From contig JBOGDQ010000255.1 of assembly GCA_050742975.1 (NCBI GenBank), positions 15,731-79,730 of the forward strand: DNA of 64,000 nt, read 5' to 3'. Positions 59,545 to 64,000 of the stretch are shown here, in pieces. This stretch comes from JBDTGE01 sp050742975. Its GTDB lineage: Bacteria > Actinomycetota > Actinomycetes > Mycobacteriales > Jatrophihabitantaceae. How positions within the stretch are numbered: position 1 is the first letter of the stretch; every line of letters starts with the position of its first letter. A program made the position numbers and the translations under genes. Under the pieces are notes generated by a model. The model did not search any database. It was not told the origin of the DNA and was given only the letters and a program-made list of their open reading frames with translations.

Positions 59545-59784
59545 GTGGCAGCCGAGATCACCGTGCGTTACTGGGCCGGAGCGCACCGCGCAGCGGGGCT
59601 CGCAGAGGAGGCGCTGACGGTGGAGACGATCGCCGACCTGCGCGCTGCCTTGGCCGCGCGAGCGGGCTTCGACCGGCTCAGCACCGTGGTGTCCTTCCTC
59701 GTCGATGGGCAGCAGGCCGGGGATTCGGCCCGGCTGCACCGCGGCGCTGTCGTCGACGTCCTCCCGCCCTTCGCCGGGGGCTGA
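59545..59784 (+). CDS. MoaD/ThiS family sulfur carrier protein
   Basis: 79 residues from GTG 59545, five bases after the modC stop. The ubiquitin-like fold is seen as ITVRYWAGAHRAAGLAEEAL, FLVDGQQAG and the C-terminal VVDVLPPFAGG. The terminal Gly-Gly is the site of thiocarboxylation in MoaD, the small subunit of molybdopterin synthase. Its place at the end of the molybdate-uptake operon supports a molybdenum-cofactor role; other moa genes are not in the window. Confidence 0.88.
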   Translation: MAAEITVRYWAGAHRAAGLAEEALTVETIADLRAALAARAGFDRLSTVVSFLVDGQQAGDSARLHRGAVVDVLPPFAGG

Positions 59785-59852
59785 GATCCGGGGAACCGGC
59801 GGGGGCGAGTACCCGCAGTACTTCTACGACATCGGCGCGGTCGGTCCCTGAT

Positions 59853-60128
59853 ATGGACGAGGCCCGGCTGAGCGTGTGGGTGCGCGGTCGCGTCCAGGGC
59901 GTCTGGTTCCGCTACTGGACGCGGTCCGCGGCGCAGGATCTCGGGCTGCGCGGATCGGCGGTGAACCTGCCGGACGGCCGGGTCGCGATCGTGGTCGAAG
60001 GGCCCCGTGAACGTTGCGCGGCCCTGCTTGACGCTCTCGCGAGCGACCGTCCGCCGGGCTGGGTCGGCGAGATCACGCACAGCTGGGGCGTACCGACCGG
60101 CGAGCCGGACGGATTCCGGGTGCGCTGA
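59853..60128 (+). CDS. acyP: acylphosphatase
   Basis: A 91-residue protein with the acylphosphatase signature LSVWVRGRVQGVWFRYWTRS (phosphate loop with catalytic Arg) and LRGSAVNLPDGRVAIVVEG (catalytic Asn in the N-x2-DG pattern). It hydrolyses acyl phosphates in the cytosol. The length is exactly typical. It is 68 bases after the MoaD-like gene and may be read from the same operon. Confidence 0.93.
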   Translation: MDEARLSVWVRGRVQGVWFRYWTRSAAQDLGLRGSAVNLPDGRVAIVVEGPRERCAALLDALASDRPPGWVGEITHSWGVPTGEPDGFRVR

Positions 60129-60156
60129 CCTTGTCCTTCGCGATGATCGAATCGTC

Positions 60157-60190
60157 GTTGCCGTTGCCGTTGTCGTTGCCGTTGCCGTTG
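60157..60190. repeat. GTTGCC hexamer tandem repeat
   Basis: Five and a half imperfect GTTGCC units (third unit GTTGTC) lie in the 108-base gap between the convergent acylphosphatase and HNH genes. This is a microsatellite-like tract outside any gene; no terminator-like stem is clear. Confidence 0.85.
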
Positions 60191-60236
60191 AGCATGCTCG
60201 CGCGGTCTGCAGATCTGGCGCGGACTATGAAGCCGA

Positions 60237-61577
60237 TCAGCTGGTGGTGCCGGTCGATCCGGCGCGCGCGGCGTCGACGTCGAAGGTGATCTCGACGTGG
60301 TGCGCGGTGTTACGTATAGGTGTCTGGGTCGGCTCAAGCCACTCTGGTGGCACCCAGTGCGGTACCCCGTTGATCATGAGACAGCGCCATCCTCGCCGGG
60401 CGAACTCGCGGTGGTGGTAGCCGCAGACGAGGGTCATCTCGTCGATGTCGGTGAAGCCGCCATCAACCCAGGCCTTGATGTGGTGCGCCTGGCACCAGGC
60501 CGGGGGCCGGGTGCAGCCCGGGAAGCTGCATCCGAGATCTCGTGCGGCGAGCGCGCGGCGTTGTCCGGGTGAGGCGACGCGCCTGGTGCGGCCGTAGGAC
60601 ATGATCGCGCCGCTGCCGTTGAGGACGACGGGGATGATCTCGGCCTCGGCCGCCAGGTCGAGCAGGGCCTGGATGGAGATGAGGTCGCCGTGGCTGGTGT
60701 CCGCGTACCCGGTCTTGGTCTTCAGGTCCTCGGCGTCCAGCCGCGCGAGGATGGTTACCGGGGTGCCTCCGCAGTCCGGCAGGGTCCCGGAGCCGATCAG
60801 CCGCATACACCCGTCCAGCAGCGCGTCGTGCCGCCGCTGCGCCGGCGAACGGGCGTCCTGCGTCCCGTCCTCTGCGGGGACGGGTGCGGCGAGGGAGTCG
60901 AACAGGGCGTCCAGCGTGGCGGTCAGTTGCGGGGTCAGGTACCCGGTCGGGGTGGAGCCCCCGTCGGCGTGCTTGCGCAGGCTGAACCCGCGGCGGCGGC
61001 GCTGTTCCTCGTCCTTCGGCTCGGGGCCGTCCGGGTCCAGCCGCGCGAGCAGACGCTGCCCGGCCTTGCCCAGCTGCACAGGGTCCAGGCCGGGAGCATG
61101 CTGCACCAGGCACCGCTCGATGTCGCGGCCGAACGCGCGGTCGCAGTCCGCGGGCAGCTCATACATCAGCTTGCTGATCACCCGCACATGCCCGGCCGAG
61201 ATCAGCCCGTCTCGTTCCGCGGCGGCGGTCGCTGCGAACAGCGGCGGCACTGCTTCCCCGGTCAGGCTGTGCCGGCTCGTGAGATCGCGAGCGGCCTGGA
61301 CCCGGGCCTTCGCCTCACCCGGGGTCACCTGCAGCAGGTCGTGCACCAGGGTCGCGGTGTTCGCGCACGCCAGCTCCCCGGCCACACCCCGCTGGTCGAT
61401 CTCGGCCACCACCGCGTGGTCGACCGCGGCCAACCGGCGGGTCTGCGTCTCCAGATCCGTCAGCAGGTCGAGTAAGTCCTGTTGCGGCAGCAGTGTCAGT
61501 TCGCCGTCGAGCAGCACGTCGATGCCGGCGCGGATCCCCGCGACCGCATCCCGCGCCGTATCGACTGTCCCGAACAT
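60237..61577 (-). CDS. DUF222/HNH endonuclease domain protein (13E12-type)
   Basis: 446 residues. The N-terminal DUF222 region (about 30-330; VHDLLQVTPGEAKARVQAAR, SAGHVRVISKLMYELPADCD) is followed by a C-terminal HNH nuclease (CSFPGCTRPPAWCQAHHIKA, GGFTDIDEMTLVCGYHHREF) with both zinc CxxC-like and His motifs intact. This family includes the REP13E12 proteins of mycobacteria and is often present in many copies per actinobacterial genome; its function is not established. It has a strong promoter and a leaderless start. Confidence 0.93.
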   Translation of the reverse strand: MFGTVDTARDAVAGIRAGIDVLLDGELTLLPQQDLLDLLTDLETQTRRLAAVDHAVVAEIDQRGVAGELACANTATLVHDLLQVTPGEAKARVQAARDLTSRHSLTGEAVPPLFAATAAAERDGLISAGHVRVISKLMYELPADCDRAFGRDIERCLVQHAPGLDPVQLGKAGQRLLARLDPDGPEPKDEEQRRRRGFSLRKHADGGSTPTGYLTPQLTATLDALFDSLAAPVPAEDGTQDARSPAQRRHDALLDGCMRLIGSGTLPDCGGTPVTILARLDAEDLKTKTGYADTSHGDLISIQALLDLAAEAEIIPVVLNGSGAIMSYGRTRRVASPGQRRALAARDLGCSFPGCTRPPAWCQAHHIKAWVDGGFTDIDEMTLVCGYHHREFARRGWRCLMINGVPHWVPPEWLEPTQTPIRNTAHHVEITFDVDAARAGSTGTTS

Positions 61578-61584
61578 GTGACCG

Positions 61585-61614
61585 ATTTTATATCAGACAT
61601 CGGACGCGTGTCAA
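61585..61614 (-). promoter_or_regulatory. near-consensus sigma-70-type promoter of the DUF222-HNH gene
   Basis: On the minus strand TTGACA (61614-61609), 18 bases, TAAAAT (61590-61585), then seven bases to ATG 61577. A perfect -35 box and an AT-rich -10 box (TATAAAAT) are unusual in this GC-rich window. The spacing predicts a leaderless mRNA. Confidence 0.68.
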
Positions 61615-61709
61615 TGCCGAATCGTCACCTCAACCAGGAACCGGCAAGTTCCAGCGTATTCAGCGGGCAGAATGCAGATGCTCGTAACGGCGTGTCGCAG
61701 CACTGGTGG

Positions 61710-61740
61710 GCATTTGTGCAACGCAGCGTTGCACAAATGC
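61710..61740. repeat. palindrome 1 of 3 (31 bp, perfect)
   Basis: Arms GCATTTGTGCAACGC and GCGTTGCACAAATGC around a single central A. It shares the core TTGTGCA...TGCACAA with two further palindromes downstream. It lies between the frameshifted DUF4143 gene and the HNH gene promoter. There is no T-tract. Confidence 0.9.
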
Positions 61741-61803
61741 GGCCGGTGCCGCCTCCGACGAATCGTTCGACGCGTCCTTTCGCGGTGGCGTGGCCGGATC
61801 CGG

Positions 61804-61832
61804 CAATTGTGCAGCGCATCGCTGCACAATTG
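61804..61832. repeat. palindrome 2 of 3 (29 bp, perfect arms)
   Basis: Arms CAATTGTGCAGCG and CGCTGCACAATTG around CAT. Compared with palindrome 1, base changes in one arm are matched by complementary changes in the other. Confidence 0.9.
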
Positions 61833-61860
61833 GAGCCGCGCGCCCACACATGCTTCGAAG

Positions 61861-61889
61861 AGTTTGTGCAAGCGAGCCTTGCACAAACT
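61861..61889. repeat. palindrome 3 of 3 (29 bp, perfect arms)
   Basis: Arms AGTTTGTGCAAG and CTTGCACAAACT around CGAGC. It is three bases from the end of the DUF4143 gene (minus strand) and could also act as its transcription end, though no T-run follows. Together with the other two it makes up most of the structure in the 315-base gap. Confidence 0.9.
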
Positions 61890-61892
61890 GGG

Positions 61893-63142
61893 CTAGGCGC
61901 CGAGCGTTCCGATCGGCAGCACGAAGACGCCGTCCTTGCGTCGATACGCGTAACCGGTCGCCGTCATCACGCCGAGGAAGACTGGATCTCCGATGCGGGT
62001 CGTATCCACCGTCTCGACGAATCTATGCAGCGTTGCCGCGGCAGCGTCTACCTGACTGGAGTCCAGTTTGACCTCCAGTGCGGCCAGCGTCCGTCGTCGA
62101 CCTCGACGATGATGTCCACTTCGAGGCCGTTGCTGTCCCGGTAGTGCGAGATCCGCGCCTCCAACGGCTGCAGGTAGACCCGCAGGTCGCGTACGACGAG
62201 GCTCTCGAAGAGGAATCCGACGTAGTTCAAGTCGCGAAGCAGGGTCTCCGGCGATCCGCGCAGCGCAGCGACAGCCAGACACGGATCGACGAAGTGCCGC
62301 GCGGCGGCCGCTCTCAGCCGGGCGCGCGAGCGCAGCGCCGGTGCCCACGACGGCACGTCCTCAATCACCATGAGACGTTCGAGCGCGTCGAGATACTCGG
62401 CGACAGTGCGCCGATGAATTCCGCCGTCCACGTCGTCGGTATCGGCGGCCAGCACCCGCTCCGACACGGAAGTCGCCGAGTTGCGCGCGAGCGAGGCGAG
62501 CAGACGGCTTACTCGTCGCGGGTCACGCCGCACGCCGTCAACACTCTGGATGTCCGTGCGCGTGATCTCGTCGAGGTACCCGCGCAGGAGTCGCTGCGCT
62601 GCGCGATGATCCTGGCTCACGAACCGGGGCCAACCACCCACGCAGATCCGTTCGACGATGTCGCTCACCCTCAGCCCCGGATCTGTCGCGCGAGGCCGCC
62701 CGCCGTCACACAATGCCGACAAGGAGACCTGGCCGCTGCTGTGGCCGCTCTCGAACAGCGACATCGGACGCATGCGCAACCTGATCATGCGGCCCGCTCC
62801 TGAGTGTCGGGTGACATCGTCTGCAGGTACGGCGGACCCGGTGAGAATGAACTGCCCACGACCCTGGCGCGCATCAACGCTGTGGCGCACATGGTTCCAA
62901 ATGCTCGGCGCACGCTGCCACTCGTCAATCAACCGTGGCGTCGGTCCGCTGAGCAGAGCCTCGGGATCGGCGGCGGCAAGGCTCCTGGCGTTCGGGTCCG
63001 CATCCAGGGCAACCGCGCTGTGCGCGGCCTGCCGAGCGGTCGCGGTCTTACCCACGCCTTTGGCGCCTTCGATGACAACGAAGCCCGCGATGCGCAGCAG
63101 CGCGCGCAACTCACTGTCCACGACTCGTGGCAGATACTCCAT
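61893..63142 (-). pseudogene. AAA ATPase with DUF4143, frameshifted
   Basis: The frame from ATG 63142 codes an AAA_14 ATPase (Walker A GAKGVGKTATA near residue 28; LIDEWQRAPSIWNHV; FILTGSAVP) and most of a DUF4143 domain (WPRFVSQDHRAAQRLLRGYL; FVDPCLAVAALRG; YVGFLFESLVVRDLRVYLQP). At about 62082-62086, after VEVDDGRW, the reading frame is lost and it stops at 62048. The adjacent frame continues the expected C-terminus (LAALEVKLDSSQVDA to YAYRRKDGVFVLPIGTLGA), ending at 61893. One missing base explains it. It could be a real inactivation or a sequencing error. Family function is unknown; members often accompany mobile or defence loci. Confidence 0.82.
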
Positions 63143-63193
63143 GCCCGCCTCGTTCCGCGCGAGAGTCCCGAGCCGGTTGCTGACGGTCTAACC

Positions 63194-63285
63194 GACCGTT
63201 TGCAGTGAGTCCACACGACCATTTGCAGCGGTTTCAACCGCCAGCTTGCAGCTGGCTCGGTGGTCCGTTTGCAGCAGTTGATCTC
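63194..63285. repeat. four 23-bp-phased repeats with TTGCAG core
   Basis: GACCGTTTGCAG (63194), GACCATTTGCAG (63217), GCCAGCTTGCAG (63240) and GTCCGTTTGCAG (63263) start exactly 23 bases apart, each followed by 11 variable bases. They occupy most of the 154-base gap between the divergent DUF4143 and HsdR genes. The ribosome-binding site AGGGAGGGG of the HsdR gene follows the last unit. Iteron-like phasing suggests a protein-binding array or the end of an insertion sequence. Confidence 0.8.
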
Positions 63286-63296
63286 AGGGAGGGGTC

Positions 63297-64000
63297 ATGA
63301 CCAAGAATGGGATGTCCGAGGCGGACTGGGAAAACCTCGCCCTGGAGACGCTGGGCGAGCTGGGCTGGCGGCCGGTCGCCGGCGAGAAGATCGCGCCGGG
63401 AACGGACGAGCGCACGTCCTGGGACGACCTGGTCATCGGCCACGGCTGCTGGACGCGATGCAGCGGTTCAACCCGACGGTGCCCGCGCAGTACCTGACGC
63501 AGGCGATGGCCGATATCCTCGCGCCCAAGTCGCAGGACGCCATCACCGAGAACCACCGCATCCACACCTACCTGACGGGTGGCTACCGCGGCCTGAGCTA
63601 TCTCGACGCCGACGGCCAGGAGGCCACCCCGACGATCCGCATCGTCAGCGCCGACCCGGACGAGAACGACTGGCTCGCGGTCAATCAGGGGAGCCTCGTC
63701 AGTGCGCACGCCGACGTCGCCGCCGCGCATGCACAGCTGCAGACCTACCTGCGCGAGTTCGGCCTCGCGTTCCGGCTCTGCGTGTTCACGCTCGTCTCCG
63801 ACGGCATCATCGCGAAGTACGGCACGCCGTTCACGCCGCTGCACCACTTCTCGCCGTGGAACGTCGACGACGACGGCAAGCCGATCTCCGTTGGCGACCG
63901 GGACGAGGACGGCGGCCCAGTCCTCGCGCTCGAGGTCGCGCTGTACGGGCTGTACAACCAGGAGCGCTTCGGCCAGCTGACCCGTTCGTTCACGGCGTTC
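63297..64000 (+). pseudogene. hsdR: type I restriction enzyme HsdR subunit, degraded and cut by window edge
   Basis: From ATG 63297 the start of HsdR is clear (SEADWENLALETLGELGWRP, IAPGTDERTSWDDLVI). At about 63440 the frame shifts by one. The next frame continues DAMQRFNPTVPAQYLTQAMA, ITENHRIHTYLTGGYRGL and NDWLAVNQ. After NDWLAVNQ the roughly 35 residues that normally carry the nuclease Asp and Glu-x-Lys motif are absent, and the sequence resumes at AHADVAAAHAQLQTYLREFG and runs to the window end (ALEVALYGLYNQERFGQLTR). A frameshift plus loss of the catalytic core marks a non-functional restriction subunit. No hsdM or hsdS is in view. Confidence 0.8.

Noticed and set aside
60157..60190. 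GTTGCC repeats considered as a CRISPR-like or regulatory array
   Set aside because: The unit is six bases with no spacers and only five and a half copies; a microsatellite tract between convergent genes is enough to explain it.

Overview
The window is high-GC, densely packed DNA with GTG starts, many 4-bp ATGA/GTGA gene overlaps, GAF-ANTAR RNA-binding regulators, a SigF/SigB-type sigma factor, a DUF222-HNH (13E12-type) protein and several predicted leaderless transcripts. This points to a chromosome segment of an actinobacterium (Actinomycetota); the order cannot be fixed from the sequence. I recognised no rRNA, tRNA or CRISPR array.

Layout. 0-3.7 kb: the N-terminus of a membrane sensor cut by the left edge, a CDF-type cation transporter, a Rieske/DUF2231 membrane protein and a holin-like/DUF3618 envelope pair. 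3.7-6.8 kb: a tightly overlapped cassette of an acyl-CoA dehydrogenase-like protein, a PIG-L deacetylase fused to a methyltransferase, and a family 2 glycosyltransferase, followed by an MFS transporter. 8.2-12 kb: a stress/regulatory block (55-aa membrane protein, PRC-barrel protein, two GAF-ANTAR proteins, TetR, SigF-like sigma factor) and a truncated monooxygenase remnant.

12.4-32.3 kb is the most coherent accessory block. A GntR/UTRA regulator, a divergently arranged oligopeptide ABC transporter and a nearly uninterrupted operon encode M17 aminopeptidase, two class III PLP aminotransferase/aminomutase-like enzymes, an FGGY sugar kinase, a SIS-domain protein, a diaminopimelate-decarboxylase-like enzyme, a CubicO-type serine hydrolase and a threonine-aldolase-like enzyme. 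A methyltransferase, an XRE-cupin regulator and an amidase follow. I infer import and catabolism of a small peptide that carries an amino-sugar or diamino-acid part; muropeptide salvage is one hypothesis.

32.3-34.8 kb holds a PaeR7I/XhoI-type type II restriction-modification pair. 34.9-39.5 kb holds an NTF2-like protein, an MFS transporter and an ABC-2 exporter with a LolA-like protein. 39.7-42.9 kb is a three-gene operon (M20 hydrolase, GNAT, OSBS/NSAR-type enolase-superfamily enzyme) that fits the N-succinyl-amino-acid racemization route converting D- to L-amino acids. 43-46.7 kb has a matrixin-like protease, an ECF sigma/anti-sigma pair and a cytochrome P450. 46.7-49.5 kb is an aldolase/acylating acetaldehyde dehydrogenase pair (lower meta-cleavage pathway) with an IclR regulator. 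49.6-55.3 kb combines an APC permease, a class III aminotransferase and methylmalonate-semialdehyde dehydrogenase with a divergent MocR-type regulator. 55.2-56.2 kb is a divergent TetR/ABM-like pair sharing a long palindrome. 56.5-60.1 kb is a molybdate module (MerR-TOBE regulator, ModABC, MoaD/ThiS-like protein) followed by acylphosphatase.

The right end (60.2-64 kb) looks like a decaying defence or mobile region. It has a DUF222-HNH gene with a near-consensus promoter, three related covarying palindromes, a frameshifted DUF4143 ATPase, four 23-bp-phased repeats, and a type I restriction HsdR gene with a frameshift and loss of the nuclease core. Coordinates of predicted starts rest on ribosome-binding sites, overlaps or -10 spacing and can be wrong by a few codons.
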